Positions 48,428 through 60,568 of a DNA stretch of 64,000 nucleotides are shown piece by piece. Below the pieces are notes generated by a model, which had not been told where the DNA came from, ran no database searches, and saw nothing but the letters and a program-made list of their open reading frames with translations. The DNA is taken from contig JAJTUQ010000003.1 of NCBI GenBank assembly GCA_021399445.1, positions 620,001 to 684,000 of the forward strand, in the 5' to 3' direction. The stretch's first letter is position 1. Every line of letters starts with the position of its first letter. The DNA is from Xylogone sp. PMI_703 (lineage: Eukaryota; Ascomycota; Leotiomycetes). Made by a program: the position numbers and the translations under genes.

Positions 48428-50194
48428 ATGTCCATGACTTCAGTCTTGAAGGGTACAATACCCAGCCCGGTACACCTTGCAGGGTATTTTGGGCTAGCAG
48501 TACGTATATTTCTATCTCAAGCATCTTGACCGGTGAAGCTTAAAATTTGCAGATCCTAGGCTTCCTCCTATCAATATGCATCTATAACCTATACTTCCAT
48601 CCTCTCTCAAAGTACCCCGGGCCCTTCTTTGCACGAGCAACGCGAATATATCAAATCTACTGGGACCTCACTGGTGTCTCACACTTGAAAATTAAAGAAT
48701 TGCACGATCGATACGGTAGTGTCGTCCGAATTGCCCCTAATGAATTATCGTACAACACTTTTCAGGCATGGAAGGATATCTGTGGTAAGTCTTCCACCAA
48801 TCCATCACCATCTTGTGAGAGCGGGGGATAACCAATACTCTATAGGCCATAGATCCGCAAGTCGAGCGGGAAGCTTCGAGAAAGATCCAACATTCTTTAA
48901 CTCATTGGGCAACAAGGCCCCCTATATCATCAATGCTGGAGATGCAGACCATCGACGACTGCGCCGACTACAGTCCCATGCCTTTTCGGAGAAAGCTTTG
49001 ATGGCCCAGCAGGGTATCATAATACAATACGTTGACCTCTTCATCCAACGTCTCCATGAACAGGTGGCAGGAGAGTCTAAGGGATACGTAGATATAGTGC
49101 AGTGGTACAACTTTACGACTTTTGATATTATCGGAGACCTAGCTTTTGGTAGCTCTTTTGGCTGCTTGAGGGATGGGGTTTGGCATCGCTGGATTGACGT
49201 CGTTTACCAAGTGCCTAAATCTGGGGTTTTCTTACGGGCGGCCAGGAGATTCTTTCCACCAGTTAAACAACTCCTGCTCTCTCTTATTCCAAAGAATATG
49301 GTGGCCAGTCGGAAGTATCAGTATGAATTTTCTGCCTCACGAGTCAGTGAACGTCTCACCCAAGGCACGGAGCGGCCTGATTTCAGTAAGTTACTCACAC
49401 TCCGCTTGCCATCTCTATCGATGCAATGTTTACAATCTATACAGTGTCATACATCCTTCGAGAGAACGGAGAAAATGGCATGACCGTGAACGAGCTTCAG
49501 GTTGGAGCTCAGATCTTGATTATTGCAGGGAGCGAAACGACCGCAACGCTACTGTCTGGAGCAACCTACTTGCTGCTCTGTCATCCCAATGTACTTGAAA
49601 AACTCATATCCGAGGTTCGCTCTTCATTTGAGAAGGAGAGCGATATTAACATGCAGAGCGTGACTCCATTGGTTTACCTCGCTGCTGTCTTAAACGAGTC
49701 GCTACGGTTATATCCCCCAGTCCCTATCTCTCTTCCCCGAACTGCACCTAAACCCGGGGAGTTCGTCTGTGGTCAGTTTGTACCAGCAGGAACTTCTCTA
49801 GGTGTTCACCAATGGTCGGCTTATAGGTCGGCTAGCAACTTCCGAGACCCACATACTTTTGTTCCTGAGAGATGGCTAGGAGAAGAACGGTATGCAGGAG
49901 ACCAAAGGGATGCGCTCCAGCCCTTCTCTTATGGACCACGAAACTGCCTTGGTAAAAAGCGAGAACCCCCTCCTTTCCTTAGTCTCGAGAACTTATCTTG
50001 TTACGGAAGCTTTCTAACAAAAGTCTTTTTATAGTTTGGCATTGATGGAAATGAAGGTAATACTGTGTCGACTACTCTGGAATTTCGACTTGCAATTACA
50101 CCCGGATAGCAGGAACTGGATTAGCTCTCAGAAGACATTTACCCTCTGGGAGAAAGGCCCGCTGAAAGTCAGACTGATACCTGTTCAACACTGA
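48428..50194 (+). CDS. Cytochrome P450, CYP65/isotrichodermin-hydroxylase-like, with a GC-AG intron at the haem loop
   Basis: The first exon (start 48428) encodes an N-terminal stretch that joins, over intron 48500-48552, to the membrane helix ILGFLLSICIYNLYFHPL. The proline hinge is SKYPGPF. Further introns follow near 48785 and 49385. The I-helix reads AGSETTAT, the K-helix ESLR, the PERF motif FVPERW and the haem loop FSYGPRNCLGK. The frame continues as LALMEMKVILCRL only if an intron of 49959-50034 is used, starting GCGAGA and ending TATAG with CTAAC branch. This yields the expected CLGKNLALMEMK. Resemblance to fungal enzymes hydroxylating trichothecene-type or aromatic substrates is by overall sequence character; the substrate is unknown. 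Confidence 0.87.
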
Positions 50195-50718
50195 AGACCT
50201 AGACAAAGGTATATATGAGAGAATGCTTTGCAGATTGATGAAGAAATCAATATGCTCATAAATTGGTTAGAAGCTGTAGTTACGAGAGTTTAGATTTTGC
50301 TTGAAATAATGTAAAGTTTTGAAAGTTGGCATATTGGTACCATCTAATGGACTCGGTATTAAGAATGTTTAATACTGAACACCGCTGAATCTCCTAGAGG
50401 GTTGATACAGCACCCATGTAAACTTTTGTATCGTGGCTTGGGTCAAGAGAATTATCATGTGGAGCAAGCAGGTGATGGTATTTTCCAAGCACCAAAGTAC
50501 CGCAGCATGTGCTGTACGAGTATATATGAATTGGACATAACCAAGTTGAGGGCTGGAAGAACGGAGTGCAGAGCACATTTTGAAGAGCTCTAGGCCTCTC
50601 CTCTAAAGCTCGTCTACTGCGTAAATCATAATTCATCATCCATGGTGCGCCAGTACTCGTAGCGATACACTTGAAGAATCTCATGGTTTATCTAAAAAGC
50701 CAGAAAATCCCGCCTAGC
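50195..50718. other. Intergenic region between convergent genes
   Basis: 3' flanks of the P450 and the NCS1 permease. Nothing recognised. Confidence 0.35.
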
Positions 50719-52394
50719 TCAGCGACCGATTTTCTTTAATTCAAGATACCTCAAAGGTGGATACACAATCATAGCCCATGAGACTCCCACCCAGATTCCC
50801 AAATCCGCTCCGTATTCACCCACCATCTTAGCAATAGGGCCAACGTACCAAATCTGGTACATGGATATAATCGAACCTGCCCATCCCACAAGGAACGCCG
50901 CCAAAGCAGCAAGTCCCAGAGGCAGCCGTGAGCGGTCCGCCCACGCATCCCAGTCAAAAGGTCGAGTACGACGGAAGATCAAATGTTCCTCCAGCGTGAT
51001 AGTCAGCCAGATAGTCACCCAATATCCCATGAGCGCTAGAAAATTCTCGAAAATATCGAAGAGATGATTACGCCCTCCGAGAGCGCATGCTGTGTAGATT
51101 AGGACGGCGATGCAGGAGACAAACCAACGTGGTAGGCGTGCGAGGTATCGTCCCATGATCTGGAAGCCCAGAGCTGCAGAATAAGTACCGGGGACGTTGT
51201 TTGCAATGAGACCAAGCGCGACGATAACGCCCAGGAACTTGCCAAAGCCACCGAGACCACCGTAACCAGCCATGATGAGCGCTCCCGAAGAGACATTGTA
51301 AGCATCCTGCCAGGCTGGATTAGAGAAGGTGCCGGATGCCAGGCCAACGCCGATAAGGTTTGCAAAGGCGATTGCAAGGCCAATTCCGATCAGCGTCATG
51401 GAGAATGTTTTCCATTTCTGGGTCGAGGGCGGATAGTAGACGAAGTAGTCCGCTCCAGCTGGAGCCCAGGCAATTGAAGACGACAAGCAAAGAGAAAAGA
51501 AGGATAGGCGATTGCCATTGATAGTCTCTGCATTGCCGGTAGAAGCTATGGAGGTGTCGAAACCGAGACCAGCGCTGCCCACCAACACGAAGATGGCCAC
51601 TAATTGAGGTGCCCAAGCCCACCTCCACACTGTGTCAGATAGATTTACGGAGAAAGAGAAATAAAAGAGCCAGAACTCACTTCTCATAGATTTGGAAGGC
51701 AGACATGCCAAATACCACTATAAACCAGGTGATGGCAGCCACGATGATTATTCCACCGACCACGCTGATGTTGTTATCGCCTACCGCCGAGAGCACTTGA
51801 CCACCGACAAGACAATCGATCATTCCGTAACCAAGCATGATGACGATATTGAGAAGACAACATATTTTGCTTGGATAATAGCCCATAAAGTACCTTGCGA
51901 TAACCTAGCGAAAGCAGTCAGCTTCATTTGTACTCTAAACTAGGAATTATACGCAAAATACCAACCATGGTACGATTGCCACTCTCTGGTCCAAAGGTGC
52001 TCATGTACGCCACTCCCGCAGCGCCAAGCACCGCTCCAAAGGCAACGCAAAGTGCGGAATCCGTGAAGCCAAGATCGTAGCTCAATGGGCCAAGCATGCC
52101 CACGGCGATGTTATTCGCCGTGATATTGGTGCTGAACCACAGCAGCGTGACTTGCATGTATTTAGCTGCCGTGATCTCATGGCGCTCCGATTCTGGCACA
52201 CGCTCAATCCCGCGCTTCTCCAGAAACTTGATGGAAAGGATCTGGTCGTTCAACCGCTGGAGAAAACTGCCTGAGACCAGTGGCGCTAGGGGTTGGGTCG
52301 CGCCATTGTCTGCTTCATGTTCCAGCGATGAGGACTCCTTTCCCGATGGGGCTGAAACATGGCCTTTTTCTTCGTCCACCGTCGAGTTTGCCAT
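50719..52394 (-). CDS. NCS1-family purine-cytosine permease (FCY2/FcyB-like)
   Basis: Three exons join, with introns at 51905-51965 (GTTGGT donor) and about 51623-51681. The N-terminal cytosolic part ends in the family signature EKRGIERVPESERHE, followed by about twelve membrane segments. The region WFSTNITANNIAVGMLGP corresponds to helix 1 with the substrate/Na+-type site of NCS1 proteins, and GNAETINGNRLSFFSLCLSS lies in the central part. Fungal members import cytosine, adenine, guanine, hypoxanthine or vitamin B6 with protons at the plasma membrane. Residues after helix 12 end ELKKIGR. The coding sequence has more G and C than most neighbours. No lesions. Confidence 0.9.
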
Positions 52395-53820
52395 CGTGGG
52401 AGTTTGGAGGACGATTGAACGGTGGGAAGGTGGAGAGGGGAAAAATTTAAAAGATCAGCGTCCCCGTAGAGGACGACAGAAAAATAATCATTAATCAAAA
52501 TACGTACCATGAGCGGAAGGCTCCGAACGGGGACAGAGAGTACTTAGAAGCGAGTGTTGGAACCAACATTGCAGCAACCGATGTGATATGCTGGCACGGA
52601 ACAAATGCCGCATTGTGATGTATCTCCGTTGCTTCAGTGGATATTGAACATATTTTGCACTTTTTTCATTTGATGAGATGGAGATCCAACAGAACGCCTG
52701 CATGACAAGGTGGGATCGAATATGTACCACTCACTGGCGTACTAACTCCACGGGTTTTCAGTCGCATACTCCGTACAAGTTAGTTTTGATGGGGAGTTCG
52801 ATAACAGACATAAATGATTAATTGAAGGAAGGAAGTTGGTGAAGATTGTGGTAGCTATTATCCCTTGGACTATAACACAAGTATACGAAATGTAAACCAA
52901 CATAGGTCGCTGGTGATATTATGTTGTATAGTTAATAACAATCGACTTCTCCGTTACCAGTGTAATCACAGGCTATCTCCTTCGGAGGCAAAAGGGAGGC
53001 TCGTTGGAATTCCCAATTGAACGAATCCAGTAATTTCAGCTGCAACGATCGCGAATTTGATACGACACTGCTCGTCACAGTAATTACTCCCGTATGGAAA
53101 TGGCAGGTCATCGGGCCCGGCTCCAACCTACCACTTCCCCGGCACCCTGGCGAAGGACCGGCTCTATGCAGCACGCCAGATTTGGTGTCGCCAATTTGAA
53201 GGCATTCCAAGCCAATATCACGGTAATTGTTGGAATTGCACGTGGAATTGCAAATGAAAGATTCATCGTTTATCCTCATTAGGCTAGGCTATTCACTCGT
53301 TCGGCCCACACGTCGTTTTACATTTCCAACAAAAGATGCCAATAGCTTTTCTAGCTTATTCCGTACGAGGTACGGAATTCCAACAATGGAGGCCTGACAA
53401 TGCCTCTACACTTGCAACACGTGTGGCTCATGTAATGTTGGAAAAGGTCGAGTTAAACACCTTTCTCAGCTGCGATGCTACAGTGCTATTCAGAATATAT
53501 CACTCGGTTCTCTCGAGTGAAAACAAGTCGCAAAGGATGATAGTCTTCTGCAGCCAGCCTCCATTTGGGCTTGATCAGCTGGAGCCTCCGGGTTTTACGG
53601 CTGTCCCCTTCACAAACATAATCAGAGCAACGCTGCCTATTATTTGCATTTGCGAACCACTATGGCTCACGATGGCGGAGGCTCACCACACGATTGTAAT
53701 GACGCCATATTTTTCGTCCTTGGTCGCGGAAAGTGCTGCATAGAGACCTCTCGTCCCAATTTTCAACGCCCTAGACTGGCTGCACATATCATGCTGACTT
53801 ACGATAGTGGTTGCCCAAAC
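52395..53820. other. Intergenic region with one palindrome
   Basis: This divergent region separates the permease from the PTH11-like gene. No gene was recognised despite several open frames. It holds the palindrome at 53358-53378. Confidence 0.35.
53358..53378. promoter_or_regulatory. Perfect inverted repeat ATTCCGTAC-GAG-GTACGGAAT; candidate regulator site
   Basis: Two 9-bp arms around a 3-bp centre. It contains CCG-N9-CGG, the everted arrangement bound by some Zn2Cys6 dimers. It lies between two divergent genes. Function is inferred only from symmetry. Confidence 0.35.
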
Positions 53821-55384
53821 ATGGACAATGTACAGTCTTGCCATCTTACTCTATCTAATCCGAGTGTAAGCAAATCCCAGCTGAAAACAGCGCCGGTTAT
53901 AATATCGCCGACGCGACTAACAGATAATAGATACGCCCGATACACTCGACAAGGCTTGAAATGGCACGCGGAGGATTATCTCATGTTCCTTGCCATCGTA
54001 TGGACTCTCCAAATCTTCTCTTTGATTCTAGCTTCAGCATAGGGCAAGTCGAGGATTATTTGGCTAATCGATTGGATTGATCAGTGTTGGTATACCACCT
54101 TCGCAGTTACAAACATTGCAATCATCGAAGGAGGAGGAAGTAGTCTCTATCTTCCCGACCAATTTGAGACATTCACCCCACAAGATATTCAAAATCGAAT
54201 CAGAGGATCCAAAATTGAGTTTGCTTCGGAGATGGTAAATATGTAAATGTGCTTCGAGGTTTAAATAAGTCTGGCAGCTGAGGTATTTTGCTTCTAGTGC
54301 ATGCTCAACACAATGTACACGCTAAAAGCTTGCATGCTTTTCATTTACTTCCATATCACGTATGTTTTGATCCGTTTGATTTCCATATTAACCATCAGAA
54401 GCAAAGACTAATATCTTCATTACTAGGTCTCACTTGACACAAAACACATTTGTGAAAATATGTGCAGGCTACACATTATTTGGCTGGCTCGTCACGCTTC
54501 TGACACTCTTTCTGAACTGCCGTCCTTTATCTGGCTATTGGAAAATACCCCCTCCACAAGAAGAGGTACCTCCAACCCTCAATTTTCTATTCTCTGCCGG
54601 CGAAATACTGCTAACCTCATAGTCGTGACCTCCAGTGCGCCACTTACTTCCGCTTTGAAGTCATACAATGTGTTTTCAACGTCAGTTCCGATCTTGCGAT
54701 CCTCCTCATCATTCTTCCAATGATCATCCGCGTAAAAATGGCATGGAGGACCAAAATCCCGCTGATATTCATCTTCTCCATGGGCCTTGTCGTCGTGAGT
54801 CTCAATATTTATTATGGCCAATAGGCTTACCCTAGTATATTAACTCAAACCAGGTAATATGCGCCTGCATATCCAAGTATTTCACTTTTCGTGACATCTT
54901 TGTCGATAGCTACCAATTCTGGTACCTCCGGGAAGCCTCCACCGGAATGTACGTTACGAACCTTCCCTACGTCTGGGGCCTTGCTCGACAATCATTCCGT
55001 TTTCTCCGTTCCAGCGAAGCCAACACGAGTGATAACTACGGTAACACTACCTATGGTGGTACAAGTCGGGGCTCCGCCTTACGACCCAAGACCGGTGGTG
55101 GCGATCCTAAGTTGGGTCCTTATGGGAATTTAGATACAGAGATTGACTCGAGGCTGCCGAGGAGCGAGAGCCAAGAGCATATTATTAAGATGAAGGTTCT
55201 CAGGGAAGATGTTGGCTCAGGAGATATGGATTATGCAAAGAATCCAAATGGGTGTGAGACGACAAGTTGGGCGCAAAGTGATGCGAGTGCGGGTTCAAAA
55301 CTGGCTGCTAAACAACTGGGACTTGGGATTACGAAGACGACGGAGGTCATTGTTGAGGAAGGAAGTAGTCGATTGATAAGCTGA
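53821..55384 (+). CDS. Rhodopsin-like/PTH11-type integral membrane protein
   Basis: Several exons join in frame. The intron 53998-54042 (GTATGG...CATAG) removes an apparent stop after LILASA. Later introns precede CMLNTMYTLK, SHLTQNTF, CATYFRFEV and VICACISKY. The assembled protein has seven-helix character with KWHAEDYLMF, KACMLFIYFH, CRPLSGYW and FNVSSDLAILLIILPM, the latter two being hallmarks of the fungal rhodopsin-like family (PF20684). The long hydrophilic C-terminal tail is typical. Such proteins are candidate GPCR-like sensors; ligands are unknown. The start is uncertain (53791 and 53821 are both in frame). Confidence 0.78.
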
Positions 55385-55927
55385 AGCTTTATAATAGCAT
55401 ATTTCATGTACTGGTAATTGCTATAGACTTTTATGAAGGTTTTTGGAGCAAGATGTGATATTGGATTGACAAACAGGTATTCTCTCACTACGAATTACCT
55501 GAGAGATTAAAGCATGTTCCTGGTTGGTGGAATTAAGACGAGCAGGGTTATTAAGCTTGCAATCTTTTCATAGAGTATTTCGGCTGTTTAACATGTTATT
55601 TTGTGACATGTTATATTCATAACTTATAAGGTTGAAATAATTATAATACTTATACTTCATCGAAGGAATTGATAAATACATATTATTCTAACAACATTAT
55701 ACAGTGCTATTACACAATTTTAAATAAAACAATCTGATAGCCAAAATTATATCGTGATACTAGTTTACAGATTTCTTTAGCAATAACTCCTCCTCTAACC
55801 TATCAATTTTTGGCAACATATTAATAAGGTGTTTCATCTCGTACACAAACGTGAGAAACTAGAGCCGCGCTTGATAACGAAGTCTCCAGAAACCTCTACC
55901 GCCAGAATCAGTTCAAGGTTATATGCA
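55385..55927. other. AT-rich intergenic region
   Basis: 3' flanks of two convergent genes, strongly AT-rich around 55600-55760. No feature was identified. Confidence 0.35.
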
Positions 55928-57712
55928 TCAGGGCATTGAGAGATCGGCCGCTTCAATCTCCTCAGATCCTATCACCGGAGCATCAAATATCTTCTCATAC
56001 CGCATACCGGCGGCCGCAAGTATCATAATAGCTCCCCTACAATAGCTAGCACAAAGGTTCGTTGCATTGCTTTCGTGATCGCATTGGTGGCCTCTATCTT
56101 CAGATCTCCGCTAAGTTCCTTGAACAAGGTACTTTGTGCACCAGCAATGGCGCCTTTGATGTCGGCGGAGGAGAAGCCTTTATTGGCAAGTGCATGTTGG
56201 AGGTTAGCTATAGCGCGGCTCTGAAAAACCTGGCCAGCGGTAACTAGGATAATCGTGGAGCTTCCCAGTTGACAGACATCCTGAAAGCAAATGACATTAC
56301 CGATATCTGACGGCTTGACCTTCAGGGTAGATATTGAGTAGCCCATTGAGAATGACATGCTGGTACTAAAACCAAGCAACACGAGAATGCCGTATATGAC
56401 GCTTTGTGACGTGCTAGATTTGAGATATCCCATAAGGAGACCACTGGCTAAAGTTGCCAATACGCCACTGCAAATATACATAGGCATATAATATTGAATC
56501 CGCGGCAGAAAATGACCGACAGTCAAGTTGGTAGAGATGTTGAAAGCAATGAACGGCAACAGGCGAAAAGCAGCAAGGAGTGCTCCATCTCCATGCACGA
56601 ATTGAAAGTATAGAGGAATAAAATAGATGGTACAAAAGCAAACTGCCACATTCGCGGCGGTTTCTACACCAAGAAGAACCCGTGTTCGTGACTTCAATAA
56701 GTGGACGGGAAAGCTTCGAGATTCAGTGGTAGTGAAAACACATAGCCATTGTTGAAGAATATAGCCTATGAGTAACACTCCAAAGACCACCCATAAAGCA
56801 ATGGTTCGGCTATCATCCCAGGGCCATTGGCCTCCAGCCATTGTCGTGACCATAGCAAAACTGACCCACATGCCAGCACTGAGAACGAAGCCTACATAGT
56901 CTAATTTGACTAGACGTTGGCGCAGAGATTGGTTCTACACTGGGTGTAAGGAAGGCAGGTAAATCAGATAAACAGGTGCAGTAACCGCAGCGATAACGAG
57001 ATTAATGTAAAATGTCCACCTCCACGTAGCAGATGATATGGAGAAAGATCCACCGATAATTGGGCCCGAAACAGTACCTGCTCCCCAACAGAGCCCAATG
57101 GATGCAATATATAGACCGCGTTCAGGTGGCACTGTCATGGAACCAAAGTAGTTCAAGAAGCCGAGGAAGAGGCCTGCTCCGCCAGCCCCAGCAATGACTC
57201 TTCCGACGATGATGGCATCCATATTGTGAGCTGCGCCGCAGACTGTAGAGACAACTTCAAAGAGAACGAAGGAAGAAATATAAATCCATTTCATGTTAAA
57301 TTGGTGTAAATAATATGCCGACGGGGAGCACAACTGCAACGGACCCGAGAGGAAAGCCTGCGCCAATCCATGCCAGCTGATCAGCATGGCCAAACGCCTC
57401 AATAATAGAGCTCTAGACGTCAGCAGCAATTGTTGTATCCAGCCCGTAGACCAAAGCGCTGATGTAGAGGGAGAGGCAGACAAGAAACCACTTGAAGTCA
57501 CGAATCACACGGACGGGCCCACTGGAGTTATCTCGTTCCTCGCTGTTGTTCTGCTGTTCCTTCTCTTTGACAGGCTCACTTTCGGGCTGTCCACCCACTG
57601 CAATCGGACTGGAAGAAATAGTCTTTGGTGTAGTAGCTCCTCCATCTATGGCGGCATCGGCTATGACAGTGGATGAAGACTCTGATCCGTTCCTATGCGA
57701 GTCTGTCATCAT
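55928..57712 (-). pseudogene. MFS drug/metabolite transporter (DHA14-like), inactivated
   Basis: The protein starts with a charged tail, then YISALVYGLDTTIAADV, WIGAGFPLGSVAVVLPVG, GRVIAGAGGAGLFLG (motif C region) and GPIIGGSF, features of 14-helix drug:H+ antiporters. Two in-frame TAG codons interrupt it: 57413-57415, where Gln is expected after AADV, and 56935-56937, after SLHPV. One surplus C at 57303-57304 shifts the frame before QFNMKW. One G is missing from the run 56034-56037 near the C-terminus. The two indels cancel, leaving 595 codons in total. No intron removes the stops. The function was probably export of small molecules. Confidence 0.85.
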
Positions 57713-59012
57713 CTCTGAGTCCTGTTTTGACCTTATATATCTGCTGAAATGTTCCGTTTACGAGTATGCTAAGTGGAATATGGTCTGAAAATGGATGGAG
57801 TAACTGAATAGCATAGCGCTGAAGAGAGTAGGAGATTTTTAGGGTTCATAGGTGACGTTAAATAAGTAGGGTGGAAAGCATAATAATAAGAGAACTGCAT
57901 TCTATAAGCCCTGAGTCATCGACAAGAAAATAAAGTATAAGCAGCACTCACTTACTACTGTTTGTCTCTCCATGTGGGCTGCTAAATCAGGACTAGTCGG
58001 GTAACCGCCTCTAGGGTGATGGAAACTGAGTGTATCCAGCCGATTTATAATCGGTATCTCCATGGCGATGATCAGCTGCGTCTTGCAGTATCATTGGGCA
58101 AGTTTGGAAGTGGGAACGAAAATGAGAAGCTTGAGTAGGTCAATTAAATGTCGGTATGATTTCTAATCACTATCTTGGATTGGGCTTCCTGGTTATGGTG
58201 AATGTCCGAATACAAGTTCAATCTTTCAAGCATCATTAGGTGGATCCGTAGAATCATTTCCTACCGCCTGTCGCAACGCTAACCACTTTTGTACCTCATG
58301 CCATATCCAAGACCGACATACTATGTTATCATACAAGATTCAATTCCCAAATGTCTGTGGTTTCGTGAAGGTAGACGCCACTCCGAGAACCCAGTATAGA
58401 ATTGGATTTGCAATAGCGACCTTGCACTTCAAGGTGCCGGATCGACAGTCCGGAATCTCCTAGAAACAGCACAATATGTCCCCAATTGGCCATGTCGTGA
58501 CCAATAAACTTGTAACATGCGGAGATACTCCAGGAAAAATGCTCCATATTATTGGGCAATATAAGAAGCTTGTCTTGCGCGAGTAGACTGGATAACCTGT
58601 ACGACAGAGTGACAGACGGACCTCTAAGTTATCTGTGTTAGGGATTAGATGCAATGATTAGGAATCTCCGTAGATTTGCTCGATTGAAATTCAGTGTTAT
58701 TTTACCTCATTGCTGCCCTCTCCAGAGTTCCTTAGTGTGACAAGTGGTAGCGATTAGGTGGGGTCCGGCATTTCGTGACAATTGGAGGCGGCTTATGCAT
58801 CTGTTTTGGAGTTGAGCGGGTTAAAGTAGGGGCGACAATTACTTGAATAGGAGACTTGATTATAATACATAAATACTTTTGTAAGAGAGTATGTTTGCAC
58901 AAGCTATCTCGGAAGGCAAGGGCCTCCATATACATACCTGGCTCCTTGCTGTTATGTCACCTTTTGTATCATTTCACAACAGCACAATATCACCCACCTT
59001 TGTAAAACTAAA
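57713..59012. other. Intergenic region, divergent promoters
   Basis: No recognised gene. Several short open frames show no family character. Confidence 0.35.
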
Positions 59013-60284
59013 ATGTCAGTCTCTTCAGAACGAAACTCTCGACGGTGGCTCGATGTGCCTCCGTCAGCCAACATCGTTCGAGTTCGCATTATCGATGCCG
59101 CGGGGAATATGGTTGTCCCAGCTAGTGCTTTTCTCGAGCCGGTGGGAAAGGGCCATGAATTGCTGAACGGAACAACATCCTGCTTTCTCGTCGAAAATGA
59201 GCGCTTGGGGAAGAAGGCTGTATTTGACCTGGGTCTTCGTAAAGATTGGTGGAATCTAGCTCCAAGTACTGGAGCAAATTTGGCCCGTATGGTGATTGCT
59301 CTAAAAGTCGACACAGACGTCGGCGAGGTCCTACAAAGTGCTGGAATTCCGCTATCTGAAATCAACGATCTTATCTGGAGCCATGCGCACCTTGATCATA
59401 TCGGAGATACATCACTGTTCCCTTCCAGTGCAACTCTCCACTATGGAAAAGGAATCGCTGCCTTGAAGCCTGGATACCCAGATGATCCGGACTCCGGGCT
59501 CCTTGCATCTGACTTTGTTGGACGTCCAAATAATGAGGTTGATTTCAGTAAATCTAACCTCGAAATTGGTGGATTCTCCGCTCTTGATTTTTACGGTGAT
59601 GGATCATTCTATCTTCTTAATACACCGGGCCACGCTCCTGGACATCTCTCCGGCTTGGCTAGGGTGACCTCAAGCCAGACAGGTCAGGGCGTAGATACTT
59701 TTATCCTCTTTGGTGGGGATGTCTGCCACTTCTGCGGCATGCTGAGACCTAATCATACTCACCCATTCCCAGAATCCAAATTTCCAGATTCTGCCCTTCG
59801 AGTTGCAGACATCTCCGACCCTGGTGCACTATTAAAGCGTCACCCACGATCATCGTTATCCAAAAGTGCTCCACCTACTGATTCTGTTGAGGCTCTTCGA
59901 GTTGCTACATGGTGTCTCATTTCAACCGCTGAATACAGCGCGTATGAGAATCCCGATATGGCCCAGTTGACGCTCAATCAGCTTCGGGAAGCTTTTGACG
60001 AAGCGGACAACGTCTTCGTTGCAATAGCACACGATAACAACCTACTTCTTAAAGTTGATGGGAAACCTCTGTTACCCACACTAAATGATACGCCAGCAGA
60101 AGATATTAACGGCTGGTATGAGAAAGGTTGGAAAGACAAGCTGTACTGGGCTTGGCTTGGCGAGCTGGGCAAAGAGGGAAAGGATGGAGAGGTTGTGCCG
60201 ATGGAGCCACATGTTGTTGGGCTTTGGAAAGATGGGAAGAAGTATGATAGCGTAGATGAGATCTTTGGGACAGCCCAGCGGTAG
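59013..60284 (+). CDS. Metallo-beta-lactamase-fold hydrolase (lactonase-like)
   Basis: A single exon of 423 residues. The metal-binding motif is SHAHLDHIGD (HxHxDH), with the third ligand in TPGHAPGHLSG and the bridging Asp in FGGDVCH, so all zinc ligands of the fold are present. The protein resembles fungal MBL proteins annotated as N-acyl-homoserine-lactonase-like (AttM/AiiA type). Lactone or thioester hydrolysis is plausible, but the substrate is unknown. No signal peptide, so it is probably cytosolic. It is divergent from the dead MFS transporter and convergent with the quinone-oxidoreductase-like gene. Intact. Confidence 0.88.
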   Translation: MSVSSERNSRRWLDVPPSANIVRVRIIDAAGNMVVPASAFLEPVGKGHELLNGTTSCFLVENERLGKKAVFDLGLRKDWWNLAPSTGANLARMVIALKVDTDVGEVLQSAGIPLSEINDLIWSHAHLDHIGDTSLFPSSATLHYGKGIAALKPGYPDDPDSGLLASDFVGRPNNEVDFSKSNLEIGGFSALDFYGDGSFYLLNTPGHAPGHLSGLARVTSSQTGQGVDTFILFGGDVCHFCGMLRPNHTHPFPESKFPDSALRVADISDPGALLKRHPRSSLSKSAPPTDSVEALRVATWCLISTAEYSAYENPDMAQLTLNQLREAFDEADNVFVAIAHDNNLLLKVDGKPLLPTLNDTPAEDINGWYEKGWKDKLYWAWLGELGKEGKDGEVVPMEPHVVGLWKDGKKYDSVDEIFGTAQR

Positions 60285-60568
60285 GAAGGGTCGAAAACAT
60301 ATTGAAGGCCAATTCAAAAGAACTCAACTTTGGAAAATCAATGCTTTGCTATTTCCTAGTTTACTCTCCTCAGTATATCTTTCTGGTCATCTTACCCGCA
60401 TCCTGCACGAATATGTATACTGCCCAAGGTTAATCTTGAGATAACTTCTCAGAAGAGAGTGCATTAATAGAGAAATGCAGTGCTAGCTGTTTATTTAGCT
60501 TTGGTTGATTCCAAACTACTTGCCAGGGAGTGTAATAAAATCGCTGTTCGTATTTAGTCTTTTCAGCG

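Noticed and set aside
52932..53279. 115-codon open frame on the minus strand
   Set aside because: No family resemblance, no introns, and competing open frames on the other strand.
53336..53743. 135-codon open frame on the plus strand
   Set aside because: No recognised domain, and it contains the palindrome; probably chance.
53990..54060. Nonsense TAG in the PTH11-like gene
   Set aside because: A GT-AG intron at 53998-54042 removes it and restores an open frame.
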